From the NCBI RefSeq assembly GCF_002288305.1, contig NZ_CP016779.1, positions 186,001-250,000 on the forward strand: 64,000 nt of DNA. The letters are read 5' to 3'. Under the pieces are notes generated by a model. That model was not told where the DNA came from, searched no databases, and saw only the letters and a list, made by a program, of their open reading frames with translations. The stretch comes from Candidatus Nanopelagicus abundans. Its GTDB lineage: Bacteria; Actinomycetota; Actinomycetes; Nanopelagicales; Nanopelagicaceae. A program made the position numbers and the translations under genes. This document shows, one piece after another, positions 44,926-54,813 of the stretch; position 1 is the first letter of the stretch, and each line of letters begins with the position of its first letter.

Positions 44926-45615
44926 GTGATTCAGTTTGAAAATGTAACAAAGATGTATCCAAAGACCGAGAAAGCCGCTCTTAATGGGGTTAACCTTGAT
45001 ATTAGTAAGGGTGAATTTGTTTTCTTAGTTGGCCTATCTGGCTCTGGTAAATCAACATTTTTAAGATTAGTACTTCGTGAAGAAAGACCAACCACAGGTG
45101 TTATTCATGTAGCGGGTAAAGATTTAAGTACATTAGCTGCTCATAAAGTACCTGAGCTGCGCCGGCAAGTTGGCACAGTTTTCCAAGACTTTAGATTACT
45201 TCCAAATAAAACTGTTTCCGAAAATGTTGCCTTCACATTACATGTTTTAGGTTACTCAAATAAACAAATAAGCCGCGAAGTTCCTGAAGTTTTAGAGTTA
45301 GTTGGACTTGAAGAAAAAGGGGATCGAAAGCCAAATGAATTATCTGGTGGTGAGCAACAACGAGTTGCAATTGCTAGAGCTTATGTGTCTCGGCCAACAA
45401 TTTTAATTGCTGATGAACCAACTGGAAACCTTGACCCTGCAACCTCGGTTGGAATTATGAAATTACTTGACCGCATCAACCGTGAGGGCACAACCGTAGT
45501 TATGGCAACGCATGACGCTGGAATTGTGGATCAAATGCGTAAACGTGTTATTGAGTTAGAGGGTGGTCATGTAATACGTGATCAGGCTCGCGGTGTTTAC
45601 GGATATACCGGTTGA
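44926..45615 (+). CDS. ftsE: Cell-division ABC ATPase FtsE
   Basis: 229 residues. [19 protein letters not shown] is Walker [17 protein letters not shown] the signature and [16 protein letters not shown] Walker B. FtsE with FtsX transmits division-site signals to peptidoglycan hydrolases. It starts at GTG after an aagggg region; the 127-base spacer from prfB holds a 7-bp hairpin (AATCACC/GGTGATT at 44849-44869) but no strong terminator tail. ftsX follows after 29 bases. Confidence 0.96.
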   Translation: MIQFENVTKMYPKTEKAALNGVNLDISKGEFVFLVGLSGSGKSTFLRLVLREERPTTGVIHVAGKDLSTLAAHKVPELRRQVGTVFQDFRLLPNKTVSENVAFTLHVLGYSNKQISREVPEVLELVGLEEKGDRKPNELSGGEQQRVAIARAYVSRPTILIADEPTGNLDPATSVGIMKLLDRINREGTTVVMATHDAGIVDQMRKRVIELEGGHVIRDQARGVYGYTG

Positions 45616-45644
45616 TAAAGTGATGAAAAAGATAGGGTTACCTG

Positions 45645-46547
45645 ATGCGCGCTAAGTTTGTAATGAGTGAGGTAGGCATTGGCCTGCGTAGAAATCTAAC
45701 TATGACCTTTGCGGTAATGATTACTGTTGCCATCTCACTTTCCTTACTTGGTATTGGCTTACTAGCTAACTCACAAGTTCGTGTGATGAAGGATTACTGG
45801 TATGACAAGATTGAAGTTTCAATCTTTTTATGTGGCTCACTCTCTGAAGGTGCTTCATGTGGCAAGGGCGTAATTACGCAGGAGCAAAAAATTGATATTC
45901 AAAAAGATCTAAAGACCTTGCCAGTTGTGGCCGAGGTTTACTATGAATCACAAGGTGAAGCTTTTAAGCGTTTTCAGGAAAGATTTAAAGGCTCTGCCAT
46001 TGCGCAAAATGTTACCGCTGATCAACTTCCAGAATCTTTTAGGATAAAACTTAAAGATCCCACAAAGTTTGCCGTAATTGAAAGCGCTTTTGCTGGCCGG
46101 CCCGGTGTTGATATTGTGCAGGATCAGCGGGCAATACTTGAGAAGTTTTTTAAATTATTAGCAGTGCTTCGAAATGGTGCGCTAGTAATTGGCGCTGCCT
46201 CTGTTTTCACGGCATCTTTATTAATAAGTAACACGTTACGAATTGCTGCATTTAATCGCAGAAGAGAGACTGGGGTTATGAAATTAGTTGGTGCCTCTAG
46301 TTTTTCTATTCAATTACCATTTCTCCTTGAGGGAATATTTGCTGCCCTCTCCGGTTGGGCAGTTTCAACTGGAGTATTAGTCGGATTTAAAGCGGTAATT
46401 GATTCAAAGGTTGCACCTCTTTTAACCTTTACTCAGTTCTTTACCTGGAAAGATGTTTGGGTTGCCTCCGCTTGGTTACTATTAACTGGCTTAGTTGTTT
46501 CAAGTGTTGCTTCATTTATAACTCTTCGCAAATACCTAAAGGTTTAG
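45645..46547 (+). CDS. ftsX: Cell-division permease-like protein FtsX
   Basis: 300 residues: a short cytoplasmic N-terminus, a first membrane helix (~20-43), an extracytoplasmic domain with two cysteines (FLCGSLSEGASCG) that could form a disulfide, then three helices (~175-195, 225-250, 270-293) with the FtsX C-terminal pattern ETGVMKLVGASSFSIQLPFL. It partners FtsE. TAGGGT ends six bases before the ATG, so a second, leaderless promoter may lie inside the ftsE-ftsX gap. Confidence 0.95.
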   Translation: MRAKFVMSEVGIGLRRNLTMTFAVMITVAISLSLLGIGLLANSQVRVMKDYWYDKIEVSIFLCGSLSEGASCGKGVITQEQKIDIQKDLKTLPVVAEVYYESQGEAFKRFQERFKGSAIAQNVTADQLPESFRIKLKDPTKFAVIESAFAGRPGVDIVQDQRAILEKFFKLLAVLRNGALVIGAASVFTASLLISNTLRIAAFNRRRETGVMKLVGASSFSIQLPFLLEGIFAALSGWAVSTGVLVGFKAVIDSKVAPLLTFTQFFTWKDVWVASAWLLLTGLVVSSVASFITLRKYLKV

Positions 46548-46578
46548 CAACTTCCTCAAAAAAGATTGGGGGTAACTT

Positions 46579-47097
46579 GTGGTTAAAGAGCTTGGCAAAA
46601 AAGTCATTGCCCAAAATAAAAGTGCCCGCCATGATTATTTTATTGAAGAGGTTTATGAGTGTGGCTTGGTTTTAACAGGCACAGAGGTTAAATCCCTTCG
46701 GGCAGGTAGGGCATCACTTACTGATGGCTATGCCATGGCAAAAGATGGTGAAATTTGGGTTAGTGGTATTCATATCCCTGAATACAACCAGGGTAGTTGG
46801 ACTAACCACATGCCTCGTCGTGATCGAAAGTTATTACTTCATAAACGTGAGATTGCTCAGATCGCTGGGATAATTAAGGCAGGCGGTTTAACTTTAGTTC
46901 CGCTTTCACTCTACTTTAAAGACGGTAAGGCAAAGGTTGAAATTGCAGTTGCAAAGGGTAAGAAAGCCCACGATAAGCGCAACACTTTAATGGAGCAACA
47001 AGTTACTCGTGAGGTTAACCGAGAGTTATCAAGGCGTAAATCTGGCAAAAGTACTACAGCATCTAAGCGCAAAAACTCTGATCAAGATTACGATTAA
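46579..47097 (+). CDS. smpB: tmRNA-binding protein SmpB
   Basis: 172 residues. [20 protein letters not shown] and [17 protein letters not shown] are the OB-fold signature; [12 protein letters not shown] leads into the C-terminal tail that mimics an anticodon stem in the ribosomal A site. The tail is long and basic ([14 protein letters not shown]). It delivers tmRNA to stalled ribosomes, and ssrA lies just downstream, as expected. The GTG start follows a ggggg Shine-Dalgarno. Confidence 0.96.
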   Translation: MVKELGKKVIAQNKSARHDYFIEEVYECGLVLTGTEVKSLRAGRASLTDGYAMAKDGEIWVSGIHIPEYNQGSWTNHMPRRDRKLLLHKREIAQIAGIIKAGGLTLVPLSLYFKDGKAKVEIAVAKGKKAHDKRNTLMEQQVTREVNRELSRRKSGKSTTASKRKNSDQDYD

Positions 47098-47179
47098 TTA
47101 CCAATTAACAGTATTTAAAATAAGCCTGTAAAATAATTCCTTCACAACTAAATACTGAAAAAATAAATCGCTTAATCTT

Positions 47180-47548
47180 GGGGGTGAACGGTCTCGACTT
47201 TAGTCGTTACTTCAAGGCAAGCGGGCCGAGGAAGCCGTGATGATCTCGTTAACCACAAAAACATGGCAAACTATAAGCGCAAATAAAACTGCTGCTGATT
47301 ATCAACTAGCTGCCTAAGCTAGCTCTGTTATCCGTTACCCGAAGTTTGTTCTCGCCTTCGGATCTAACGTCGCTAGAGGACTTACCCCTAACCGTGTTAC
47401 GGAGGTTAATGGGGACATAAATCTGTAGCTGAGTCCGCAAACTACTTGTGCATGTGAGAGTTTGGACTGAGAAAGCGTTAATTGCACTACGCCCGTAGAA
47501 ACTTTGAAGCAGTGCTAGAGGACCCGGGTTCGATTCCCGGCACCTCCA
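47180..47548 (+). ncRNA. ssrA: tmRNA (one-piece)
   Basis: The 5' end GGGGGTGAACGGTCTCGAC pairs with the 3' end CACCTCC to form the tRNA-like acceptor. The T arm CCGGGTTCGATTCCCGG is present, and the discriminator A is followed by non-encoded CCA. The resume codon GCA at 47279 opens the tag ANKTAADYQLAA, ending at TAA 47315-47317. The paired ends show the molecule is not split or permuted. Confidence 0.97.
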
Positions 47549-47550
47549 CT

Positions 47551-47826
47551 TTATTTAATCTTTGGGATTATTTTTATAATCCGATATATCGCTATCGCTG
47601 CAGTTGTTATTCCAAAAATGGCCATAACTCTAGATCCAATTGAATTCACATTAATAATCAGCATTACTCCAATAAAAATCGCAATTAATGCGATAGCAAG
47701 AGCTAAAAGTTTTATTATTGCAAGCGGTAGTAAACGTTGTGGCAGAAAAGTTAGTGCTAACGAGATTGGCCCACCGAGTACTGTTAGAGAAACAATTAGA
47801 GTTGCTAATAAAGCTAGTGACTCCAT
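47551..47826 (-). CDS. Small three-span membrane protein between aceE and ssrA
   Basis: 91 residues, almost entirely hydrophobic, with helices at ~3-25, 30-55 and 62-82 and a short basic tail (RIIKIIPKIK). No domain is recognised. It lies nine bases downstream of aceE on the same strand and would be transcribed with it. Its 3' end stops two bases from the tmRNA. The bland composition makes this a moderate-confidence gene. Confidence 0.55.
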   Translation of the reverse strand: MESLALLATLIVSLTVLGGPISLALTFLPQRLLPLAIIKLLALAIALIAIFIGVMLIINVNSIGSRVMAIFGITTAAIAIYRIIKIIPKIK

Positions 47827-47835
47827 AACTTAAAC

Positions 47836-50562
47836 TTAGCCAGAACCTTCAGTATTTCCAGCATCTGCTGCCTTAACATCATTAATCTGATACTTCTCAA
47901 TTGCTTTCATAACCTGTCGTTTACTAATCATTCCTTCATCAGCTAACTGAGAAAGGGCTGCAACAGCGATTGATTCGGCGTCAACTTTAAAGTGACGACG
48001 CAGGGCCCCTCTCGTATCAGATAGTCCAAAGCCATCTGTGCCGAGTGAGTAAAACGGTTGGCTAACCCAAGGCGCGATTTGGTCTTGAACTGATCTCATA
48101 AAGTCACTGACTGCAATTACTGGACCCTTTTCTCGCTTTAGTTGCTTAGTTATAAATGCTGTTAATTTCTTACCTGGATTTAATAAGTTATGTCTATCAA
48201 CTGTTAGTCCATCACGGCGAAGTTCATTCCAAGATGTTACTGAGTAAATACTTGCCGCAACTTTAAAATCATCATTTAAAAGCTCTTGTGCCTTAAGCGC
48301 CCAATTAACTGAAACACCAGAGGCAAGGATTGCCACCTGTTTGCGTCTGCGCTTAATAGGTTTCTTAAGCAAATAAATACCTTTTAGTAATCCTTGAACA
48401 TCTAAATCCTCAGGCTCAGCCGGCTGTTGATATGGCTCGTTATAAACAGTTAAGTAGTAGTAAACATTCTCACTATTTTCACCATACATACGATTAAGAC
48501 CATCTTTAACTATATGGCCTAATTCATAACCAAAAGCTGGGTCATATGAAATTACTGCTGGATTAGTTGATGCCAGCAAAATTGAATGACCATCTTCATG
48601 CTGCAGTCCTTCACCATTTAAAGTAGTACGCCCAGCAGTGGCGCCTAGTACAAAGCCTCTAACTAATTGATCACTGGCTGCCCAAAATGAGTCACCAGTT
48701 CTTTGGAAACCAAACATTGAGTAGAAAATATAAATTGGAATCATTGGTTCATCATGGGTGGCATATGAGGAGCCAACGGCGGTGAAGGAGGCTACTGAGC
48801 CCGCTTCATTAATTCCTTCATGCAAGATCACACCCTCTTTAGATTCCTTATAAGAGAGCATTAACTCTCGATCAACTGCTGTGTATCCCTGACCTTGCGG
48901 AGAGTAGATTTTAAGAGTTGGAAATAGTGAATCCATTCCAAATGTTCTTGCCTCATCTGGAATAATTGGAACTAATCTTTTACCAATGCCCGGATCTTTA
49001 AGTAAATCTTTAAGTAATCGAACAAAAGCCATAGTAGTGGCAACCTCTTGGGCGCCAGAGCCACGTTTTACCGACTCATAGCTTTCATCCTTTGGTTGCG
49101 CTAAAGGTTTAGAAACACTTCTTCTAGATGGCAAGAAGCCACCTAACTCATTTCGCCTCTGCATCATGTATGCATACTCAGGGGAAGTAACACCTGGATG
49201 ACAATATGGCGGTAGTTTGGCATCTAAATCTTCATCTTTAATAGGAATTAATAGGCGATCTCTAAAGTTTTTAAGATCATCTAATGTCATCTTCTTCATC
49301 TGATGAGTTGAATTCCTTGCCTCAAAATGTGAACCAAGAGTCCAGCCTTTAATAGTCTTTGCCAAAATTACAGTCGGGCGCCCATTATGTTCACTAGCTG
49401 CCTTATATGCTGCGTATAGTTTTTGGTAATCATGCCCACCTCGTTTTAGATTCCAAATCTCATCATCACTCCAAGATGAAACCATCCCAGCAGTTCTAGG
49501 ATCTCTGCCAAAGAAGTTCTCGCGCACAAATGCGCCATTTTCAGACTTATATGTTTGAAAATCTCCATCCGGAGTCTTATTCATTAAATCAACTAGCGCA
49601 CCTTCTCGATCTGCTGCAAGGAGTGGATCCCATTCTCTTCCCCACACAACCTTAATTACATTCCAGCCTGCGCCACCAAAAACAGATTCAAGTTCTTGAA
49701 TAATCTTGCCATTACCGCGAACTGGTCCATCTAATCTTTGCAAATTACAGTTAACAACAAAAGTTAAATTATCTAATCCCTCACGGGCTGCTAGTGAAAT
49801 AGCACTTAGTGTCTCTGGTTCATCAATTTCGCCATCTCCTAAAAATGCCCAAACATTTTGATCAGAGGTATCTTTAAAACCACGAGCATGCAGATATCGA
49901 TTAAATCTTGCTTGATAAATTGAATTAATTGGGCCAATACCCATTGAGACAGTTGGAAACTCCCAAAAGTTTGGCATAAGACGTGGGTGTGGATAAGAAG
50001 ATAAGCCGCCACCATCATGAGATAACTCTTGGCGGAATCCATCTAATTGTTTTTCAGTTAGCCGGCCTTCCATAAATGCTCTTGCATACATACCAGGGGA
50101 TGCGTGTCCTTGGAAAAATATCTGATCGCCCCCTCCTGAATGTTCTTTGCCACGGAAAAAATGATTAAAGCCAACTTCATATAAAGAAGCAGAGGAGGCA
50201 TAGGTTGAAATATGTCCACCAACTCCAACACCAGGGCGCTGAGCACGGTGAACCATTACTGCTGCATTCCATCTGATGTAAGCACGAATACGTCGCTCTA
50301 GATATTCATCTCCTGGAAATTCTGGTTCAAGTGCGGGCGGAATAGTATTTATGTAATCAGTTGTGCGAAGACCGGAAACACCAACATTTTTTTCATTAGC
50401 ACGTTGCAAGAGTGAGAGCATTAAATAACGAGCTCTAACTGGGCCAGCATTTTTTAAGACTGCATCAAATGATTGTTGCCATTCCGTGCTCTCATTTGGG
50501 TCGGTATCTACTAATTGATCCACTAAGTGGTCTGGGGCCTTAAAGTTTTCACTCACGGGCAT
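47836..50562 (-). CDS. aceE: Pyruvate dehydrogenase E1 component, homodimeric
   Basis: 908 residues, usual for actinobacterial/proteobacterial homodimeric E1. [20 protein letters not shown], the thiamine-diphosphate motif [20 protein letters not shown] and [17 protein letters not shown] are diagnostic; the transketolase-like central and C-terminal domains follow ([26 protein letters not shown]). It decarboxylates pyruvate and passes acetyl to E2. A strong aaggagag precedes the ATG. The divergent DUF3052-ahpE pair is the neighbourhood seen in mycobacteria. Confidence 0.97.
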   Translation of the reverse strand: MPVSENFKAPDHLVDQLVDTDPNESTEWQQSFDAVLKNAGPVRARYLMLSLLQRANEKNVGVSGLRTTDYINTIPPALEPEFPGDEYLERRIRAYIRWNAAVMVHRAQRPGVGVGGHISTYASSASLYEVGFNHFFRGKEHSGGGDQIFFQGHASPGMYARAFMEGRLTEKQLDGFRQELSHDGGGLSSYPHPRLMPNFWEFPTVSMGIGPINSIYQARFNRYLHARGFKDTSDQNVWAFLGDGEIDEPETLSAISLAAREGLDNLTFVVNCNLQRLDGPVRGNGKIIQELESVFGGAGWNVIKVVWGREWDPLLAADREGALVDLMNKTPDGDFQTYKSENGAFVRENFFGRDPRTAGMVSSWSDDEIWNLKRGGHDYQKLYAAYKAASEHNGRPTVILAKTIKGWTLGSHFEARNSTHQMKKMTLDDLKNFRDRLLIPIKDEDLDAKLPPYCHPGVTSPEYAYMMQRRNELGGFLPSRRSVSKPLAQPKDESYESVKRGSGAQEVATTMAFVRLLKDLLKDPGIGKRLVPIIPDEARTFGMDSLFPTLKIYSPQGQGYTAVDRELMLSYKESKEGVILHEGINEAGSVASFTAVGSSYATHDEPMIPIYIFYSMFGFQRTGDSFWAASDQLVRGFVLGATAGRTTLNGEGLQHEDGHSILLASTNPAVISYDPAFGYELGHIVKDGLNRMYGENSENVYYYLTVYNEPYQQPAEPEDLDVQGLLKGIYLLKKPIKRRRKQVAILASGVSVNWALKAQELLNDDFKVAASIYSVTSWNELRRDGLTVDRHNLLNPGKKLTAFITKQLKREKGPVIAVSDFMRSVQDQIAPWVSQPFYSLGTDGFGLSDTRGALRRHFKVDAESIAVAALSQLADEGMISKRQVMKAIEKYQINDVKAADAGNTEGSG

Positions 50563-50676
50563 ATTCTCTCTCCTTTAGGGGCATTTGGTCATATTTATAA
50601 CGAAAGTATGCGCAATATGGCCTAAATCCACATTCTTAAGTTGCACCAAGTGCAAAAGTTGGGTGGACTACTCCCA

Positions 50677-51120
50677 ATGAACTCAGCCCAGTCACCTGCG
50701 GCCACTGTTGAACGCCTTGGCATTGGATCCGAACAATTCATACTTGAAGTTGGCTTTGACGATAGCGATTGCGATAAGTCACTGCGTGATGCAATTACAG
50801 CTAAATCTGGCACACAATTTCTAGATGCAACAGCGCAAGAGGTAGTAGATGTAGTAATTCTTTGGTGGCGAGATGGTGATGGTGATTTAGTAGATGAGTT
50901 AGTAGACGCCCTCACTTATTTAACTGAAGATGGTCCAATTTGGCTCTTCACACCAAAGGTTGGAAGAACTGGCTATGTTGAGGCAAGTGAGGTTCAAGAT
51001 GCGGCTCCAACTGCAGGTATGTCACAAACTACCTCTTTTCCAGCAGCACCTGATTGGACAGCAACAAGATTAATTGCACGGCATGCTGGTAGTAATAAAA
51101 AGAAACCTAAAACTAAGTAA
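50677..51120 (+). CDS. DUF3052 family protein
   Basis: 147 residues from the ATG at 50677; an in-frame TTG at 50641 would add a poorly conserved extension. SPAATVERLGIGSEQFILE, ILWWRDGDGDLVDELVDAL and IWLFTPKVGRTGYVEASEV match DUF3052, an actinobacterial family between aceE and ahpE, and a near-C-terminal TSFPAAPDWTATRL is also typical. The function is unknown. ahpE follows after 20 bases with its own Shine-Dalgarno, so the two are likely co-transcribed. Confidence 0.85.
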   Translation: MNSAQSPAATVERLGIGSEQFILEVGFDDSDCDKSLRDAITAKSGTQFLDATAQEVVDVVILWWRDGDGDLVDELVDALTYLTEDGPIWLFTPKVGRTGYVEASEVQDAAPTAGMSQTTSFPAAPDWTATRLIARHAGSNKKKPKTK

Positions 51121-51140
51121 TAACTAGAGGAGATAAGTAA

Positions 51141-51599
51141 ATGGCGCTCGCAATTGGATCTGTTGCACCTGATTTTGAATTATTAAATCAACATGGTGAG
51201 AAGATTTCACTATCTTCATATAAGGGAAAAAAGAATGTCGTAGTTATTTTTTATCCATTTGCCTTCTCTGGCATCTGCACAGGCGAGCTTTGTGCCCTAC
51301 GTGATGACTTATCTGCTTTTCATAATGATAGAGTTGAACTGATCGCAATTTCATGTGATCCTATGTATGCAAATAAGGTTTTTGCTGAGCAAGAAGGATA
51401 TAAGTTTCAAGTTCTTTCAGACTTTTGGCCACATGGTGAGATTGCAAAAGCTTATGGAACTTTTGAAGAGAGCAGAGGATGTGCTAAGCGGGGCACATTT
51501 ATTATTGGTCAAGATGGAAACATTAAGTGGATGGTAGTTAACGGACTAGGGGATGCCAGAAATATCTCTGAGTACAAAGCGGCATTATCTGCGCTTTAA
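51141..51599 (+). CDS. ahpE: AhpE-type peroxiredoxin
   Basis: 152 residues. The peroxidatic Cys lies in YPFAFSGICTGELCALRD (about residue 46) in the P-x3-T/S-x2-C context, with a second Cys five residues on. Later segments FQVLSDFWPHGEIAKAYG and GTFIIGQDGNIKW are family-typical. It reduces peroxides; AhpE of mycobacteria is recycled by mycoredoxin and mycothiol, in keeping with mshB in this window. An aggag site precedes the ATG. Confidence 0.92.
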   Translation: MALAIGSVAPDFELLNQHGEKISLSSYKGKKNVVVIFYPFAFSGICTGELCALRDDLSAFHNDRVELIAISCDPMYANKVFAEQEGYKFQVLSDFWPHGEIAKAYGTFEESRGCAKRGTFIIGQDGNIKWMVVNGLGDARNISEYKAALSAL

Positions 51600-51652
51600 A
51601 CAGAGATAATTGGGAGTAATACTGATCTACTAGTAATATTCTCAATCTCACC

Positions 51653-51724
51653 GGGTGGTTAGCTCAGTGGTAGAGCGCCTCGTTTACACCGAGGATGTCG
51701 GGGGTTCGAAACCCTCACCGCCCA
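51653..51724 (+). tRNA. tRNA-Val (anticodon TAC)
   Basis: A 72-nt cloverleaf: acceptor GGGTGGT/ACCGCCC, D arm GCTC/GAGC, anticodon stem CCTCG/CGAGG with loop TTTACAC (anticodon TAC), T arm GGGGG with TTCGAAA loop. CCA is not encoded. A TAATAT hexamer ~20 bases upstream fits a -10. The tRNA marks the left edge of the accessory gene run. Confidence 0.95.
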
Positions 51725-51754
51725 CGCAATATGTTAAATATAATTAAAACGGAT

Positions 51755-52069
51755 TTAACGAGCCATTTGAATTACATCGTGATCAGCCATTTTATGTTGT
51801 AGGCCGCCATCTTCAACGGTAGCAAGCCAATTTTGAAATTCCTTATTTAGTTCACAATCATCATTCCATTTTTCATAATCGGCCCTGCTAAACCACATGA
51901 AGAAGAAAGCTACATTATCAAGGTGTTTACCTCCTTGAACAAATCCAAAATTAAAAATAGCGTCAAGATTCTTGGATGCAAATTTTGCAAACTTGCGAAC
52001 AAGTTCTTCGGTGTGCTCTTTGCTACCTGGAATCACGTTCCAGTAGTCAATTTCTACGATTCTACTCAT
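51755..52069 (-). CDS. Small dimeric alpha/beta-barrel-like protein
   Basis: 104 residues. The pattern of an N-terminal strand (IVEIDYWNVIPGSKEHTEEL), a helix, the strand AIFNFGFVQGG, VAFFFMWFSRADYEKW and a C-terminal helix with HDVIQM looks like a ferredoxin-like ABM or NIPSNAP-type barrel. No catalytic residues are assignable. An excellent aaggagag site lies before the ATG. It sits 30 bases beyond tRNA-Val on the opposite strand, the kind of position occupied by inserted genes. Confidence 0.6.
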   Translation of the reverse strand: MSRIVEIDYWNVIPGSKEHTEELVRKFAKFASKNLDAIFNFGFVQGGKHLDNVAFFFMWFSRADYEKWNDDCELNKEFQNWLATVEDGGLQHKMADHDVIQMAR

Positions 52070-52228
52070 GACTCTCCTTAATGAATGTCATATTTGTAAA
52101 ATCACTATAGACCCCCCTGTCAATAGCGCTTACTAGAAACTTGACGCGAGAAACGTTGATAGCGGGTCATACTCACGCTCATTTTAATCTTTAGGTTAAC
52201 TGCCAAATTTAATAGCCGTACTCTAAAG

Positions 52229-52258
52229 AAAAAGGGCTGAGGTTATAAGCCCCAGCCC
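52229..52258 (-). terminator. Rho-independent terminator (second hairpin)
   Basis: On the minus strand GGGCTGGGG pairs with CCTCAGCCC across a 7-base loop (one G-T wobble), followed by TTTTTCTTTAG. The wobble position shows the minus strand is the functional one. It lies ~80 bases beyond the permease terminator, so it may end a separate short transcript or serve as backup. Confidence 0.7.
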
Positions 52259-52332
52259 AATTACTAATTAGGTTACTTCGAATAACTTGCAATTAATTGT
52301 GTAACTGCAACATTACTCTAGTTAAAGATTAT

Positions 52333-52371
52333 TGAAAAAAATGAGGTGAGCCTTTTTAGGCCCACCTCATT
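52333..52371 (-). terminator. Rho-independent terminator of the permease gene
   Basis: On the minus strand AATGAGGTGGGCC pairs with GGCTCACCTCATT (13 bp with one G-T wobble) across a TAAAAA loop and is followed by a run of T. It sits 16 bases after the stop of the APC permease gene. Confidence 0.85.
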
Positions 52372-52387
52372 TACTCCCTATTTATTC

Positions 52388-53710
52388 TTACATACCAACT
52401 GGATCACTCATCGCAGGAGGCTTCTGACGTAATCCTTTTGTAATTACTACAAGAATTAGGACTCCTATTCCTAGCCAGATTAGCCCAAGTCGTTTTGCAT
52501 TATCGTCTAATTGCATAAGAAGATATGCATCAGCGATTGCTCCGAGAATAGGTATAAGTACCCACCCTAAGAAGCTCTTATCTGAGCTTTTATTCTTCAG
52601 GTAATAAGCTATGACTGAAATATTTACCAAAGTGAATGCAGTAAATGCGCCAAAGCTAATAAATGAAGTTGAAGTTGCAATATCAGTCTGAAGTGCTAAG
52701 AGGCCAACTACTCCTACTGCAATAATTGCAGGAACTGGCGTCTTATATGCATCATTTAATTTTGCAAAGAGGCGCTTAGGAAGAACTCCATCGCGACCCA
52801 TTGCAAAGATCAATCGACTGGCACTTGCTTGGGCTGCAAGTCCGCTGGCGAATTGACCTACAACTAAACCAGCAAGAAATACTGAGCTAAAGAAGGCACC
52901 GCCAATCATTTTTGCAATTTCAAATGCAGCAGAACCAACTTCTTCAAATTGATTTCCTGGTTTTGCTAAAGTAGTGAAGTAGGCAGTCACTATGAATATT
53001 GCACCACCAATTAATGCAACCAGCATGATTGCTCTTGGAATAGTGTTCTTTGGATCCTTTGTCTCCTCGGTCAATGTAGTGATCGCATCAAATCCAAGGA
53101 ATGAATAAGCAGAAACTGCAGCTCCCGCTGTTAGAGCGGTCCAGGTAGTTGTGCTGGCATAAAATGGCTCAACTGAGAACAAAGTTCCCAAACCGTCACC
53201 ACCAGTTACATATGCGATACAAAGTCCGATGAAACTAATCATCACTAAGGCTTGGAACGCCATCAGTGCAAAATTTGCTTTATCTGCGACTTTAAAACCA
53301 ATAATATTTAGTGCGGTTGTAAGTGCAATAAATAGAAGGATCCAAAGAGCAAATGGAACGGATGGGAATTGTGCTTGTAGATAAAGACCCCCAAATAGCC
53401 AAATAACCATTGGCAAGAATAGATAGTCGAGCAAAATTGCCCAACCAACCAAAAAGCCAAGATGATCATTAACTGATTTGCGAACATAGGTGTATGCAGA
53501 GCCGGCAACGGGGAATACCCGAGCGAGCTGCCCGTATGAGAATGCGGTTAAGAGCATTGCAATTAGAGCAACCGAGTATGCACCCGCGCTCGCTCCAAAG
53601 GTTAGATCTGCTGTGAGACCAAATATTCCAAGAACAATAATTGGTGTCATGTAAGCAAGGCCAAAAAGCACAACTGAGCGCAAGCCCAGCGTACGTTCCA
53701 GTGTTGTCAT
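52388..53710 (-). CDS. APC-superfamily amino acid/polyamine permease
   Basis: 440 residues with about twelve membrane helices. The first segment (SVVLFGLAYMTPIIVLGIFG) contains the backbone-binding G-x-x-Y-x-x-P region; FSYGQLARVFPVAGSAYTYV and FLGFDAITTLTEETKDPKNT are APC signatures. It imports amino acids, amines or a related nitrogen compound. A strong aaggag precedes the ATG. The nitrilase-family gene lies 20 bases upstream on the same strand, suggesting uptake plus hydrolysis of one nitrogenous substrate. Confidence 0.9.
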   Translation of the reverse strand: MTTLERTLGLRSVVLFGLAYMTPIIVLGIFGLTADLTFGASAGAYSVALIAMLLTAFSYGQLARVFPVAGSAYTYVRKSVNDHLGFLVGWAILLDYLFLPMVIWLFGGLYLQAQFPSVPFALWILLFIALTTALNIIGFKVADKANFALMAFQALVMISFIGLCIAYVTGGDGLGTLFSVEPFYASTTTWTALTAGAAVSAYSFLGFDAITTLTEETKDPKNTIPRAIMLVALIGGAIFIVTAYFTTLAKPGNQFEEVGSAAFEIAKMIGGAFFSSVFLAGLVVGQFASGLAAQASASRLIFAMGRDGVLPKRLFAKLNDAYKTPVPAIIAVGVVGLLALQTDIATSTSFISFGAFTAFTLVNISVIAYYLKNKSSDKSFLGWVLIPILGAIADAYLLMQLDDNAKRLGLIWLGIGVLILVVITKGLRQKPPAMSDPVGM

Positions 53711-53730
53711 ATTTCTTTCTCCTTTTTTTG

Positions 53731-54588
53731 CTATTTATTCATTCGCGGACGCCATGTCCGTGGATTTATTCGTCCGCTGTAAATGGGAAGATTTATCTCT
53801 GGATCGTTCGGCAGAAATTGATCCCACATTCGATTAACGCCTGCCGTGCCATCACGTCTAATCTGCGCAACGCGATCAAAATCGATGATGGTGTAAATAA
53901 TTGAATTACTGTCATCAAGTATTTGCTCAACTACATCACCATCTGGATCTACAACTAAAGATCTACCCATGGCTATGGGAGCAGCTGCATTTACGCTTAA
54001 GATATAAACTTGATTTGTAATAGCGCTGGCTTGAACTAAAACTAACTCTTGCTTGCGATCTGGGGTTGTTGTTCTAACAAGATTGACTATTAATTCCGCA
54101 CCCATCCAGGTTAATTGTCGAGTTACCTCCGGAAACCAGATGTCATAACAAATATTTAAGCCAACACGACCTAGTCCCGGGAGTTCAAATACTGAAAATT
54201 CATTCCCCATGGAAAATGGCTCAGAAGGACGCCATGGAAAGATCTTTCTATAATGTGAAACCAATTCTCCAGCAGGATTAAATACTAAGGCGGTGTTGTA
54301 GATCCCATTATTGGGTGTGGGTTCCACGATGCTTCCTGGAATTAACCAGATGCCAAATCGCTTGGCTATTTCACCTAGTTCTCCTACGAACTTGCTATTA
54401 AGTGGTTGTGCAATTTTCTGCAACGCATCAGTACTCATATCCGAGCCAAATAAATGAAGTTCGGGATGAACCACCATTTGGGTTCCAGGGGAGCGGCTGA
54501 GAATTTTTTCTATTTCTTCGCCATAGCCGGTCAAGTCATCTGTAAATTGGCGCTGTGTAGCCTGCGCTAACGCAACCGATATCTTCAT
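53731..54588 (-). CDS. Carbon-nitrogen hydrolase (nitrilase superfamily)
   Basis: About 285 residues. The catalytic triad is visible: Glu in MVVHPELHLFGSD, Lys in SHYRKIFPWRPSE and Cys in GLNICYDIWFPEV. The family hydrolyses amides, carbamates or nitriles; the subfamily cannot be assigned by eye. The ATG at 54588 has TAGGCG six bases upstream, near the leaderless pattern; an in-frame GTG lies at 54594. It is paired with the APC permease downstream. Confidence 0.88.
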   Translation of the reverse strand: MKISVALAQATQRQFTDDLTGYGEEIEKILSRSPGTQMVVHPELHLFGSDMSTDALQKIAQPLNSKFVGELGEIAKRFGIWLIPGSIVEPTPNNGIYNTALVFNPAGELVSHYRKIFPWRPSEPFSMGNEFSVFELPGLGRVGLNICYDIWFPEVTRQLTWMGAELIVNLVRTTTPDRKQELVLVQASAITNQVYILSVNAAAPIAMGRSLVVDPDGDVVEQILDDSNSIIYTIIDFDRVAQIRRDGTAGVNRMWDQFLPNDPEINLPIYSGRINPRTWRPRMNK

Positions 54589-54792
54589 TGACACCGCCTA
54601 CCTTCAATGACTCAAAGGCTAACTCAGTATTTGGATTAAAGCGCTTATAGCGGTTTTGCCACTCGACATATGAATAACAATTTTGCTTGAGAATCCAGGT
54701 GGTGGGTTTTGTACCCAGGGTTGAGTCTGCCCAACGAGGGCTTTAGTGGCTCTGCATCAGGCTGACAAATCCTTTAAGGCAGCTTTCTAATC

Positions 54793-54813
54793 TCCGCCCA
54801 TATCTGACCTAAT
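54793..54813 (-). repeat. 3'-end repeat M1 (TAGGTCAGATATGGGCG family)
   Basis: Minus-strand AGGTCAGATATGGGCGGA. Its TAG is the stop codon of the 54809-55252 gene. It shares 16 contiguous bases with M2 and resembles M3, each of which sits at the 3' end of a minus-strand gene. The 200-base gap to the nitrilase gene contains a degenerate GAGTCTGCCCA that may be a further worn copy. Confidence 0.65.

Larger units (their letters stand above)
52070..52387. other. 318-base gene-free region with two minus-strand terminators
   Basis: No open frame above background. It holds two strong hairpins (52234-52258 and 52340-52371), both followed by T-runs on the minus strand. The 75 bases between them contain small inverted repeats and could encode a short RNA. 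The part nearest 52070-52140 should hold the promoter of the 51755-52069 gene. Confidence 0.5.

Noticed and set aside
51700-51730. M repeats as copies of the tRNA-Val 3' end
   Set aside because: Only about seven bases (CCGCCCA) agree with M1 and fewer with the others; the rnpB end matches M2 better.
52141-52185. TTGACG...CATACT promoter on the plus strand
   Set aside because: The spacing between hexamers is about 20 bases or more, and no plus-strand gene or convincing RNA follows.
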